A stretch of DNA of 64,000 nucleotides from Pycnopodia helianthoides (taxonomy: Eukaryota; Echinodermata; Asteroidea; Forcipulatida; Asteriidae). Within the stretch, counting starts at the first letter, position 1, and every line of letters begins with the position of its first letter. Below are positions 46,263 through 57,669 of this stretch, in pieces. The translations under genes and the position numbers were made by a program. The DNA lies in the NCBI GenBank assembly GCA_032158295.1, contig CM063249.1, positions 4,851,195 through 4,915,194 of the forward strand, given 5' to 3'. The notes under the pieces were generated by a model. That model saw only the letters and a list, made by a program, of their open reading frames with translations, did no database searches and had not been told where the DNA came from.

Positions 46263-46345
46263 GGTTTTAAACACGCCAGGATTCGAACCTGTAACCTATT
46301 ACAGTACACACAGCAACCACCTTAACCCAACAGCACTCCAACATT
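46263..46345 (-). mobile_element. tRNA-like SINE head fragment
   Basis: The minus strand reads GGTTACAGGTTCGAATCCTG (B-box match) after a TGGTTGCTGTG stretch. No body is identified. Confidence 0.45.
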
Positions 46346-46349
46346 AAAC

Positions 46350-47078
46350 CTCAGGCCCATCAGCCCTACACTTCAAATTATACATCTGCACTCCAGCCCA
46401 GCCCTACACTTTCAATCCTGTATTTTGTGTTGTTCAGAAACAGCTGCAATGCGACAGCCTCTTTCCTACATCTCTTCTTTAATTACATTCAAGCCTCCCC
46501 CCCCCCCCGCCTCCCTGCAATCCCTCGTTTGTCATTTAATAAGTTTCATAAACAATTAAGTTTGGACACATCTGGCGCTTTGCAAATATTTCACTCTCTA
46601 TTTTTCTGGAGTGCAATCAAGAGGAATTTTGATTATGAGTTTACGGGGCCATTCTTTTCCTGTGCTGCCTTACATAATGTCAAGTGGCATATCACAACTT
46701 AATTAGCCGACAAAATGAACTATGAACTTGGCTTCTTTTGAGAAAACCATTTTGTTCTTTTCCTTTTTTGGGGGGGGGGTTCTTGAAAATTCCAATACTC
46801 CATGGCAATTCCATTAATTTTTTCTTGCAAAAATTTATTTTCTTTGCTATTTGAAAATATAAAAAGTAATTGAAGGGTGTGTACAACATTGGTAAGATTG
46901 AAAATGTAAATGTTCACAGACTTGCACTTGGTATGAAGATGATCATGGTGGAAAACTTCCCTTGAAATAGTTTTGCTATGAAATGCTATAGTTTTTAGGA
47001 AATGAGTAAACAAAATTGTCTCTATTGTGCGTGTCCAACACCCGATGTTTGAAAACAGTGAAAACATTTAATGGGGTT
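46350..47078. other. no recognised feature
   Basis: C12-type run at about 46496-46508 and G10 near 46770-46780. Minus frames at 46692-47067 are unsupported. Confidence 0.45.
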
Positions 47079-47079
47079 T

Positions 47080-47215
47080 TTTTCACTTTTTTCTCATGAC
47101 TCCGATGACAGATTGAGCTTGACATTTCACAGGTTTGTTATTTCATGTATATGTTGGGTCACATAAAGTGCGGATACTAGTCTTTAAAAATTACCGATGT
47201 AATGTACATGTGCTT
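47080..47215 (+). mobile_element. family A TTAA element, 3' fragment
   Basis: TTTCACAGGTTTGTTATTTC, then ATATGTTGGGTCACATAAAG and GGATACTAGTCTTTAAAAAT, then TTACCGATG. This corresponds to the right part of family A. Confidence 0.65.
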
Positions 47216-47815
47216 TAATGGCCTGACATTTTGACCCTAGCAGAGTCTTTCTGGAAGGCTAAATGTAACATTTGTGTTTGAAAAAAAACACACATATTTT
47301 ATAAATGATTGCTCTCAGATGTGAAATATGAAGCTAGTATTTTGACAGGTTGTAAATCTGGTGTTTCTCAAATATGCTTGAAATACACCGACTCATTGAC
47401 ACATGTTATACTGTTTGCTACTTGACACTGTGATATCAGTGAAATGTAGTCTGGTAGAAACCTAGGCCTAAAAAGGCTCACACTGTGCGCACATCCCTGT
47501 TTAGGTGCAATTCAGAATTATTAATGTTAATGATTTTTGTTTTCCAATTCTCTTCAGACACACCCATTCACCTAAATATTTTGATATAAATTTATTCACA
47601 ACAACAATTCAATTTTTAAATTGTTTTTTTTTTTTACCCAAACATAACCACTTCCAAAAGAATTATATATACTTTTTGTCAGTACTGATAATTCTAAACA
47701 GCCTATAAGTAGCTGAGCTGTGAGAGAGCCCACAAACAGCGACAAAAGAAAAGCTAAACTTCTTTAAATTTTTCCAGTTTATGCAACCGCAGAAAAATAA
47801 TTCTGTTGTAACGCT
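47216..47815. other. no recognised feature
   Basis: AT-rich sequence with no family or exon signal. Confidence 0.45.
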
Positions 47816-47821
47816 TTTTTG

Positions 47822-48174
47822 TAAAGGTTTCTACTTGCTGAGAAAACAGGGGAAAAAAACTGTCACGATATTTTCATAAGAACGTCAAATCCATCCACAT
47901 TTAGCAAGGTGACAGCGAGTAACAACCACAGCTCTAGCCGCAGCATTTGCAAACATACACAAACCCTCAGATATCTGAGAAACGATTCTTGCATGAATTG
48001 TGTTTCTCAGATTCAAATGTTTTGGGGGTGAATATTTTTTCCAAACCAACCATACTTCGATGGGAATCTTTCCACAAAATAGTTTATACTATCAACATCT
48101 GCAGTGCTTCGCACCAAGTCAGTTTTTATGGTCATCAGTTTGGAGTACTTACCAAAGTGAAATCTACCTTTAAG
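47822..48174 (-). mobile_element. family A TTAA element, reverse copy
   Basis: Colinear over about 330 bp with 63245-63575: CTACTTGCTGAGAAAACAG, CTAGCCGCAGCATT, CTCAGATATCTGAG and ATAGTTTATACTATCAACA. The right end CTTACCAAAGTGAAATCTAC is followed by CTTTAA. Central hairpin arms lie at 47974-47983 and 48002-48011. Confidence 0.82.
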
Positions 48175-48189
48175 CTGTAACTGTAATAA

Positions 48190-48660
48190 GTTGCATATTT
48201 GTTTTTTTCTTTCCCATCAATAACAGCCCTGAGCAGTTAATTGTAACAAAAAAACACTCAACAATTTTAGAACTGCTTCACTTTTCCAACAATTGTTCCG
48301 TTTGTTATTCCCACTTAGTCCCCAAAAAAATCTTTAAATTCTAATCAGTGGCATGTTTGTCTCTCTTTCCCATCAATAATAGCCCTGAGCACTAATTGCA
48401 ACACACACACAAAAACACTCAGATAATAGAGCTACTTTACTTTTCCAAAATGTATTCCGTCTTTTATTCCTACTTTAATAATCAACAACAAAAAAACATT
48501 TACTTAAAAAATTGTTATCGCTTGCTTGTTTTTCTCTCCTCAAAAGTAAAGCCTGAGAACTACTTTTAATCAAAGCACCGGAAATACGAGAACCATTTCT
48601 CAAGCATTTTTCCCTCCCCCCTTCTTTTATTCCTTTTACAACAGAGAATAATAAAAAATC
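48190..48660. repeat. degenerate ~165-bp tandem repeat, three units
   Basis: Units starting near 48193, 48352 and 48519 share GCATATTTGTTT-like starts, TCTTTCCCATCAATAA, AGCCCTGAGCA, AACACTCA and TTCTTTTATTCCTA-like ends in the same order. The third unit is the most diverged. Confidence 0.75.
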
Positions 48661-48669
48661 AACTGAAAA

Positions 48670-49975
48670 TCAGCCGTACGTTTTCATTCGAACAAATGCA
48701 CTAGAAAGAACCTAGATTTCTACAAGCAGGGGTCTTGCACCTGTCCACTACAACATCCCACCCTGAACAATTAAGGAGTCTCAAGAGGACATCTCTCCCA
48801 GGCCCGATACCAACTGACTGTGGAGCTTGACTCCTTTGTTTTCTTCCACCCTTAACTCAACAAGATGTCACCCCCGCAAAAGCACCCCCTCTGTATACCA
48901 CCTGAAACCCCAGACAGAGCAATAAAACAGCCTTTGGTGGCTTCTTTTTACGCACTTCATCAACATACATCCCAGTCTCCCCCCTCTGTGCTTTTTTTTG
49001 TCACTCCTGATTGTTGGCTGCTACCCCCCATTATAATCTACAGGCTTATCATAGACACAGACATTTTCGTACCAGGCATTTGCATCAATCATTCAGCATG
49101 TATCTCTAGTGGCAGAGAGCTTTGTCAATATGAATCATACACGGCCCAGTGAGCACACACACTCCACCTATGAATTCACTACTTGTTAGCCTATTGTGTC
49201 TCTCTCAAGTGTGTATTCATTCACCTACCTCCCCCCCCCCCCTCCATCCACCAACCTCACTTTGACCTGACTTTCCAGGCGCCAGGGGAGGTCAAACAAA
49301 GTCAAGAAATACCACAGAACCCATTTCCAAAATTGACATTTTCAAAATCATTCAATAAGTGAGCCCTATTCCTGTATCATTGTTAATCATATTCCTTTTT
49401 TTTTTATAGAAAGCAGCACTTAAAAAACTCAAGGTTTTTCAAATCACTTTTAGTATATAGTATATGACTTTTCCATTTGCCATTTATTCAGTAATTTTCT
49501 ATAAGATTTTTGAGTCATCAAAAGCCCTCAAAGCCGACATATTTCCCAGGGTAAATATATTAGTGATTGTTTTACCAATTTTTGTAAGATCATGCCTTTA
49601 TGTTTTATCGTCACTTTCCACCTAGCCATGGAGGATTTCACTTGTTCTTTCCAGTTTCATTTTTTTGAAATGTCAGACTAAATGTTAATGTGGGAAACAT
49701 TAAAAATAAAAAAAATTCACTCAGGACATGACCTTTACTTTGACCTTTTTGACTGAGTGGGGTTAGTTTTGAGACTCGCTGGGTATTTGTGAAAGCCACT
49801 TGATGCTTGGGACTGCGGACACTTCATGATTATATCAACTTTAAAGTCTTTGGTCACTGATTTGGTCAAAATAGTTCTTGACTTTCCTCTTTCTTTGTTT
49901 AACTCTTTTTATCAAACTCTGAGCAACTTGTTCTGTTGTAAAGTTTGTTATACTGTACATTTTTACACTTCATGT
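48670..49975. other. no recognised feature
   Basis: C12 at 49231-49242. The 95-codon plus frame at 48865-49152 is unsupported. No repeat family is recognised. Confidence 0.45.
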
Positions 49976-50054
49976 TTACATGTATAATGTTTACAAATGT
50001 ACACTGGAAGGCAATTTTCATGTTTTTAAACATGGTGTATTAACCCTATCCCTG

Positions 50055-50245
50055 CCAAATACAACAGTTTTAGCAGGGATTTTGTTTCAACTGTATTGCA
50101 TTTTGCTGCAGCTAGCAGGGACTCCATTTCAACTGTATTGCATTTTGCTGCAGCTAGCAGGGACTCCATTTCAACTGTATTGCATTTTGCTGCAGTTAGC
50201 AGGGTCTACATGTCAACTGTGTCACATTTTTGTATTTAGCAGAAA
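50055..50245. repeat. 42-bp tandem repeat with an open frame
   Basis: Copies of CTCCATTTCAACTGTATTGC plus ATTTTGCTGCAGCTAGCAGG, with TAGCAG at 50071, 50113, 50155, 50197 and about 50237. The period is divisible by three, so an enclosing plus frame (49980-50282) repeats FQLYCILLQLAG. No splice or start evidence makes this a gene. Confidence 0.93.
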
Positions 50246-50367
50246 TCACTCGATGGTGGAGAGGATTAGAAAACTAAATTAAACTGAATTGAAAATTTAA
50301 TTTAAGCACATGATCAGATAACTGTGATATTAAACTATTACCCAAAGCAGAACCATTCCTTTCATAC

Positions 50368-50612
50368 CAATGTACAGTTTCTCATTTCACTCGGTTCAGT
50401 TTTAGATTTATGAGGACGTTCAAACTGGAGAACAAACATGCCATAAGGTGAACACACTTCCTTGTCAGGGAATACTTGGGCAGCAGATTTGAAATATGTC
50501 CCCTGTGTTGTCAAGAGACAGTCTTTGTGAAATCGATAACACAAGAAATATTCCAACTCTGTCCGTTTACATTTGGGTGTTATCACTGGATGAAACCAAC
50601 ACTCCCTATATC
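50368..50612 (-). CDS. exon candidate, Cys-rich product
   Basis: On the minus strand the acceptor CATTCCTTCTACCAG ends at 50613 and is followed by an open stretch. It includes YRECWFHPVITPKCKRTELE, LCYRFHKDCLLTTQGTYF and QVFPDKEVCSPYGMFVLQFE. It either ends at a donor-like GTATGA from 50367 or continues three codons to TGA at 50362. Five Cys and several aromatic residues give it the look of a folded, possibly extracellular, domain. I recognise no family. Chance frames of this size are expected in the window. Confidence 0.35.
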
Positions 50613-50619
50613 CTGGTAG

Positions 50620-51765
50620 AAGGAATGCCAAACATTTACTTTTTGATAAAAGCATTGGATAACATCAAACTTGGTGATAACAACAAAGAGCAGCCCTTGT
50701 ACTTTCTTTCCACTCAAAATATATATATATCTTGGCAATTCCTACTCAAGTTGGCGTACGTTTTTTCTTCAAGTTTATTATTGTTTCACTCACTTGTTTG
50801 ATAAGAAACATTTGTTGACAGAGACTGTAGCCAAGTTATGTCACAAGTGGCTACTCCTTTTTACATTTTGTTTTCTTTTCCTTATTTTTCTTTTTTTAAA
50901 TACATTTTTTATTTTTTATTTTTTTTATTTTTTATATATTGAGGTAGGGTTTTCCTCTCATCTTCCAACTGTTATTAATCTATTTTACACCAAATTATAA
51001 AATTCTTATTGTTCTTTCAGTATCACCATTGCCATTGTCAAGAAACATGTTACAAATTTTCATGAAGCGCTGACGAACATTGTTGGACATTGTTTAATTG
51101 GAAGAGATGAGGCTTCCAAAGTTGATTTCTGGAGGAGTACAACCATTTCAAAAGACAAGTCAAACAAAAAAATGCTTTCAAGTATGCTGTTAGCATTTGG
51201 AAGAGAGCATTTCAGAGACACGTATCTCTCTCTCTCTCGAAGTAATTCTTCGCAAATATCAATATTTACCTCAAAGGGTTTTTGTCCTCCTTTTTTAATA
51301 CACCCCCCCCTCCCCACTCCTGCTTTCTGAAAATAACAAACAGTCTATTTCATCCACTGCCGCAACTGAGTACATCCTTTATGCTCAACGAAGTGAAAGA
51401 TGAATCTGAGGCGAATCAAATTAGAAAGATCACAACAGATTCTTGGGCTACTCTAACCAATTGGCCTAGATAGCAGGTCAAACCATAAAATCTTGAGTCT
51501 ACAGTACTCCAAGCCCAGACCTGAGACTGTATATATAGATCCCACAGATTATCCAGCGCTCTGTGTGGATGGCCTGTGTTGTATTCAACGAGTCATCTTA
51601 TCCTAGGGTCTAAAAATGAGGCCATTACTGCTTTTTTCATTTATACCCACCAGTCGTGTTGTTGAAAGCAGTTTGCAACGGCTAAATTCTTTCTTTTTTT
51701 CCCCATAAAAATCACCTGGGAAATTTATATCAAAGAGTTTTCTTGTATTATTTAGTTTTACCCAT
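50620..51765. other. no recognised feature
   Basis: T/AT-rich around 50870-50940. (TC)n near 51223-51238 and C8-type runs near 51303. No family or exon signal is recognised. Confidence 0.45.
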
Positions 51766-51769
51766 ATGG

Positions 51770-51925
51770 CGATGTGTGTAAAGCACTGTATACTCAGTAC
51801 TTTCCCGAGTCCTGTGAACAAAATCCACAGGCATATCACTTGGGTCGAATTCGAACTCACAACCTTTGCCATTCTAGAGCAGATGTCTTACCAACTAGAC
51901 CACTGAGATTGCCCGGTAGCTAGAA
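51770..51925 (-). mobile_element. tRNA-derived SINE (type 3), intact reference copy
   Basis: On the minus strand GGGCAATCTCAGTGGTCTAG, TTGGTAAGACATCTGCTCTA and a B box GAGTTCGAATTC form a tRNA-like head. The body follows with GATATGCCTGTGGATTTTGT and GTACTGAGTATACAGTGCTT. Its head carries the uninterrupted CTAGAGCAGATGTCTTACC that the MITE splits at 11811. Confidence 0.88.
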
Positions 51926-51929
51926 GCAG

Positions 51930-52365
51930 TTCCAATCCTGCAACAATTTCACAGGAGTCGGGAAAGTACCGAGTACACAATGCTTAGTTAAAACTTGTCT
52001 TGATAATGACCCCCAAATGAAACAGCATCTCAGATATTCCAGGAGGGAATATTTTTGGACTATCCTCCCTCTTAGGTTGGTAATTCACGCCAAGTATTTT
52101 AATGTAATTACCAACGGTGTTCGGGCCTTTTAAATTAACTACATTTGCAATGATTGGGATTCATGTGATGGGAAAGCACAAGAGAATGGAATAAATGGAG
52201 AGCAAATTAACGGATAAATTAGCCAGTCGCCCCTTAGGGCAGCCACCTATCACCTCTCAGGTTGCTCCGCACTCAATTCCATCGGTCACATATCTTAGGC
52301 TTTGGCGCCATGTTTTTTTAACACTGTTTTTTCCTCGTTGTACCGGTTCTCTTATTTAGTGGAGA
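51930..52365. other. small family A remnant, otherwise nothing
   Basis: At 52076-52140 TTGGTAATTCACG and GTAATTACCAACGGTG, ending TTTTAAATTAA, look like degraded family A ends. No gene is recognised. Confidence 0.35.
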
Positions 52366-52367
52366 TT

Positions 52368-52578
52368 TGCGGAGCTGCCAACATTCGCATCTTGCAATCA
52401 GGGAGATTTTGTACACCAATCAGGGAGATATTTAGAATTACATTCAACATATGTAGGGAAAAAGGTTTCCACAATGAGGGAGAATTTCAAATGTGTTCAT
52501 CAGAACATGGAAAGATTGATTTGCTTTCGGAGAACTTTCTGCAGAATCAGGGAAAAATGGCAGCTCTGGATTTGGATA
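52368..52578. repeat. possible short element with inverted AGAGCTGCC ends
   Basis: GCGGAGCTGCCAAC at the left and ATGGCAGCTCTGG at the right are inverted. Between them CAATCAGGGAGAT and CCAATCAGGGAGAT recur. A 94-codon plus frame spans it but has repeat-like rather than exon-like context. Confidence 0.4.
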
Positions 52579-52754
52579 TCTATTAAACAGTCTTCTTTGA
52601 GTTGTGATGATTCGCAAAGGAAGCGAGTGGTGTTTAATTGAGTGTATGTTTTTTTTTTTGCATTTGGGGTCATAAATGATACATGATCAAAATATTTATG
52701 ACATTCGGATAGTGAGTAGCTTGTTACAGGAATCTAACTCCCCACTTACTTATG

Positions 52755-52862
52755 AGGAGGACTTGGGAGTGTGGCTTTTAAAACATCTGCTCTAGTATGC
52801 AAAAGGTCAGGGTTCGACTCCCACCGGAGGTGCTTAATCATCATACCGAGGCTAGGTACAAA
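52755..52862 (+). mobile_element. tRNA-like SINE head fragment
   Basis: GGGAGTGTGGCTTTTAAAAC, ATCTGCTCTAGTATGC, then GGTCAGGGTTCGACTCCC (B box). No full cloverleaf or tail. Confidence 0.5.
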
Positions 52863-52869
52863 CCACAAT

Positions 52870-53165
52870 TTATTGACTTGTTTTAGTGTTTTGCTTCTCC
52901 TTGTTTTCATACAAACTGTGACTAGGCAGCTAAAGATACTTCAAAAGGAATTTACAGACAAATATTATATCACATTTCCAAGAGCGTTGTACTTTTTTTG
53001 ACACTGTGATGTTTACTCCCTTTTAAAACATAACACATGTGCATCTTGATGCCAGCCTTTAATTTAAATTTAATTGATCTTTTCCATCATTTCAACGGAG
53101 GACTCCTGTCAGAATCTCTTAATTCCATCCTACTTTGTTTTTTCTTCTTGCCAAAGTGGACTCAC
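52870..53165. other. no recognised feature
   Basis: AT-rich, nothing recognised. Confidence 0.45.
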
Positions 53166-53169
53166 TTAA

Positions 53170-53745
53170 TGCCCAGATGAAACACAGATTGCTTGTGAGA
53201 ATACGTTTACTTCTATCAAAGCCAACCGCTGACTTAAATTTGGAGCTGCTTTCTTTCTATATTCCCCCCCCCCCCCCGACACGTAGTTGATGAACGCTCT
53301 GCTCTAATTTCACTGACATGTTCGTATCTCGAAAATGTGAATTCATTTTTGGCCGTTTCTAATTGCTGATGAGGATTGAAATCAAGGACAAGATTAAACA
53401 CAGATTGGCAGTGATGTTTTATAACTCCCTCAGAGTCAAACTGCTCGCTTCAATTTGCCTCTGTCCTCCCTAACTAAGTTGACAAATCGTCGTTCTAATT
53501 TCAGAAGACCACTTGGGGGCCAAATAAAGCGCAAATTCGCTTCTGTTTAGCTGCACACACAAAGTGCACTATAACGTTAAGACAAGATTAAACATCCTTA
53601 ATGACGTCTTTTACTTTGTGTAAAGCAAAATCTACCAACTTCAAAACGCAAGCGCTCTCCCTTCCCTAACTCAGGTGATAAATGGTTGCTCTAATTATAG
53701 TCAGTGGATATCCTCAGCTGTCTTGAAGACAAATAGCCTCCGCTG
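53170..53745. repeat. degenerate ~190-bp tandem array
   Basis: Motif sets recur at about 190-bp spacing. GTTGATGAACGCTCTGCTCT-AATT (53287), GTTGACAAATCGTCGTTCTA-ATT (53475) and GTGATAAATGGTTGCTCTAA-TT (53672) form one set. ACAAGATTAAACA at about 53389 and 53582 forms another. C14 lies at 53264-53277. Confidence 0.65.
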
Positions 53746-54170
<425 letters not shown>

Positions 54171-54172
54171 CT

Positions 54173-54414
54173 TGATGAGAGTACAAACCTCAGCCCCATC
54201 GTCACGAATGAAGGAATCGACTGTATTCTTTTTGTTAATTATTCATAAAAACAGTTTATCTATTCAGATTGGTGCAAGCTTATATGCGGGTGCTAATGAG
54301 AGTACGGATTTCAGCCCCATCGTCAGCCATGAAGTAATCAACTGTTCTCTTGCTGTTAAACAAATTCATAAATACCCCAGACAGTTTATCCATTCTGATT
54401 GGTCGAGAAGAGAT
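54173..54414. repeat. 121-bp direct duplication
   Basis: Two adjacent diverged units begin with ATGAGAGTAC at 54175 and 54296. They share CAGCCCCATCGTCA, AATTCATAAA-like and CAGTTTATC-ATTC-GATTGG blocks. Confidence 0.85.
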
Positions 54415-54419
54415 CACGT

Positions 54420-55630
54420 GACCATGTTTAAACAGGTAACATGGTAAAAAGTGTTTAAACATATGCGTGTTGGCACGCAACCTTACACAGGTGCTAATTT
54501 ACATGCAACGCAATCAGTACATGCAACGCAATTAGTACATGCTCATAAGCACAACCATTGAGCGTCGCGTACAATTTAACTCTTCGTGAAACGGGACTCA
54601 AGGGGGGGCGACCGTTTTTAAAGTTTTCAATGGTACAAAAAGCCAAAAAAAAATTTTTTAAAGGGTTTCTCCCTATTCTAGACTTGGACCCTCCCTGATA
54701 TGTACAATTCAGGAGGTTTACAGACTCTATGCATCACCAGAAATACAAAACTACAGATTTGGATACAATGGGGACAATCTCTTTCTCCCTTTGGTGACTG
54801 CTTTACTTTCTTTAAGAATAATTTGAAGGCTGAAGGAGATTTGGAGAAAATCCTGAAACCAGGAAGAATCCTGAGAAATCACACGTAACGACTGCCACTG
54901 CCACTGACAGCGACTGCCACTGTTTGATTACACAAGAGCTCAAGGAAAAGATTCATGAGTTAAAGGACTCTGGATGAATCCAGCAGGAACTCTTCAACTC
55001 TAATCAGCTGCAGTGGTCGATTTTCAGCTGAAACGCTCCGCCACAAAAACTCAAAACCCAATGTCTAAAAATCCCTTCGTATAACGTCCCTCGTAATGAT
55101 GCCAGACACAATTAACTACGGCCCTCCGTCATCAAGAAATGAATGTTCCCAGCGCACAAAGAATGTGGCGGTACAAAACCCCCATGAAATTCGAATCCAA
55201 TATTTAACATGAAGTCTTTCACCGTCGTCAATGTGTCCTTCGTACTGCACTCAGTGTAACGAATCACTATCAATATAGGAGCACATGATCGTCCACAAGA
55301 AAACGCCACATAAAACATTCACTTCCATTACTCTGTTTTTAATTAAATATAGGGTATTGAATGCGACTGGCATACTAAGTGCACGTCGGCACACAATGGA
55401 TGAGTTAGGCTCAGTGTATGGTTGTAGACAGTAGGTACATCATTAGCGTGACTGCCCAAGCATATGGGCCACTCCATCTGACAGACACTGCTGTCGGACA
55501 AAATGAGTGAACTTTCAAAGCTCAGATAAGAATTCAACAAATATAGCTTACAATGAGGCACCCCAGCACAGTCAAACTGGTAACATAGTCCATAAATTAA
55601 TGGAAATGAGTTTATCCTCACTCCCGATAT
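54420..55630. other. no gene recognised
   Basis: A short 18-bp repeat, ACATGCAACGCAAT-AGT, occurs just over twice at 54501-54541. A 68-codon minus frame at 55112-55318 is unsupported. Confidence 0.45.
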
Positions 55631-55635
55631 GTTCA

Positions 55636-55800
55636 GGGCCCAAGTTCATAGAGCTGTTTTAAGCAAAGTAATTAGCTTAATGCAACAAGATTATGCTTAC
55701 CAAAACGAGGTTACCAGCCAAAATACCATCTCACATGTACCATTTGTGACTGGTAATGTATCCTGCTTACTTTTGCTTAGCTTTTGATTGCACATGATTA
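55636..55800 (+). mobile_element. GGGCCC-type MITE, partial copy
   Basis: Left end GGGCCCAAGTTCATAGAGCT, middle GGTTACCAGCCAAAATACCA and TTGTGACTGGTAA. The right end is degraded. Confidence 0.85.
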
Positions 55801-56034
55801 GTAGCAAGTTTAAGAAGAGTTTTTTGAGTTTTTTTTTTTCTTCAGAGCGCTGAATATTTGTGCAACCTGCCACATCCATCAGAATCCATACATTAAGTCA
55901 AAACTCAACCATTTGGATCCATGCAGATTTGCAGATTAGTCTATTCACTATAAACCAGAAACATTCTAATAATCAGATTGTAGAGGACTTGAGGCAACTT
56001 ACAACCACTACATTGTTATAACTTATTACCAGGG

Positions 56035-56262
56035 CCCACTAATGATTTTCAGTTGGGCAAAGTTCAGCAGTGTACCAGTCAGAAATGGTACATGTGACAT
56101 GGTCTTTTGGCTGGTAACCTTGATCTGGGTCCAATTTCACAGAACTGCTTATATAGGCGGACAATTTTGCTTACAAATGTTGTGCTTAGCAAAAATAAGC
56201 AGTGTACCAGTCAAAAATGGTGCATGTGTCATGGTATTTTGGCTGGTAATCTTATTCTGGTA
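56035..56262 (-). mobile_element. GGGCCC-type MITE, two overlapping reverse pieces
   Basis: AGTGTACCAGTCAGAAATGG and TTTTGGCTGGTAACC occur at 56070-56125, and again with small changes at 56199-56250. The CCAATTTCACAGAACTGCTT end of another copy lies between them. Confidence 0.75.
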
Positions 56263-56289
56263 AGTCAACCCCCCCCCCCCCAAAGAAGA

Positions 56290-56744
56290 AAAAAATCCAC
56301 TTATTAGAGCCATGGCACAGTTAGCCATGTCACCAAACTGCTCCCCGGTGCATGGCACCAAATTAATTCCAATTTCCTAGTTGCCTGTTCACTGATCGTA
56401 AAAAATGGTGTTTCATGTCGAGTTACATACCGGTACATCACAATTATCATTAAAAAATTGTAATAAGAGGTTATGAGCAGGAAAGTAGAAAAACTTAAAA
56501 TAGTTCGGCGAGGAGAAGTTCAAGATGCAATCTCAGACGGAGCAGAGGATTTGGAATTTACGAACATAAAAAGAAGTTCCTGCAAATCGTAATTAGAATA
56601 TGCAGGTCATTGTGGCTGGTTTTAAAAAGCCATGTAGTTTTTTGGAGGGTAGCTTTCCACTTATGCAGTTGAAATACTAACGAATGGAAAGGATTTTAGA
56701 GTTTTTGCATAATATTGCTAAACATAAAAGTGTCTTGATGAAAG
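56290..56744. other. no recognised feature
   Basis: C13 at 56269-56281 just upstream. Nothing else recognised. Confidence 0.45.
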
Positions 56745-56870
56745 TTTATCCTGATGCACGCGGGGTGTAATGTTTGAAACGTCAAGACTATACCACAGTT
56801 TTTTTTTCAGAGCCAACACTCCTCCCAAAAGAGATTTAAACACATGTATGGTTGTACCTACAATTTTACT
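56745..56870 (+). mobile_element. dispersed repeat F, copy 2
   Basis: CCTGATGCACGCGGGGTGTA, TTTGAAACGTCAAGACTA, then TTTTCAGAGCCAACACTCCT, CCCAAAAGAG and GTATGGTTGTACC. It is colinear with 42922-43080. Confidence 0.65.
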
Positions 56871-56924
56871 AGTAATATTGATAGTTACAGGTGTTATACA
56901 GGATTGATAGAGCTGACAAAATAG

Positions 56925-57070
56925 TCCCAGACAGTGTTCATGTTTTGTGTGATCAACCATGTACATGCAATAACAAACCTGTGAATTTTTTTTTTTCATT
57001 AATCCGTTCAGTGAGTCAGGAGAAAATAGTGAAAAAAACCACGCACAATTTTCGGCATGTTAAACCCATT
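56925..57070 (-). mobile_element. degraded family A-like fragment
   Basis: CAATAACAAACCTGTGAATT, then GTGAGTCAGGAGAAAATAGT resembles the internal AACAAACCTGTGAAAATTTG segment of family A. Confidence 0.4.
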
Positions 57071-57079
57071 GTCCTTAAT

Positions 57080-57580
57080 TTTGGTTGTAACAACCAAACT
57101 CAGCTGTTGCCTTTTTTTTAGGATTTCAGATACAGGTTTCTCGAATATGATTTCATTTCAGAGAGAAAGATTTCATTAAAAAAAAATGGCTCTAGTATGA
57201 ACTTCATAACCAGTAAGCTTTCAGAGTAAAATTAAATAATGATGTTCTTATCCTTGCCAATCCTGTATAATAGCCTACCTCTAATTCTAACAAAAGTGAT
57301 TTGCTCAGCTGCATCTTATGAAAAATATACAACTGCTGGTGTTGATTTGTACCATTATCAACTTCACATTTGCAAAATATGTCTTGCATTAAATTTGACC
57401 TCTTGAGTTTATTTTTGGAATGATGAATTGTATGTCATTAAAAATAAATCACTTGACAAAATATGATTATCCTCGATCCCAGACAACTGCAAACCTTGTG
57501 ATTATGAAACGTAACAGATTTGTAGATTAATGTTTTGTTTTTACGCTTACAGATAAACCATCCTTACACACAGTAAGTTT
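57080..57580. other. no recognised feature
   Basis: AT-rich, nothing recognised. Confidence 0.45.
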
Positions 57581-57584
57581 AATC

Positions 57585-57629
57585 GAGGGGGTTTGCCACC
57601 CGAAAAGCACTGGCTTTTGCAAACCTCCC
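57585..57629. other. nested hairpin
   Basis: Outer arms GGGGGTTTGC and GCAAACCTCCCCC enclose an inner AAAAGC-ACTG-GCTTTT hairpin. It could form a cruciform. A further perfect AGTTCT-TTCC-AGAACT hairpin lies at 57649-57664. Confidence 0.7.
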
Positions 57630-57669
57630 CCACATCATAATAAGGACAGTTCTTTCCAGAACTAAGTCG

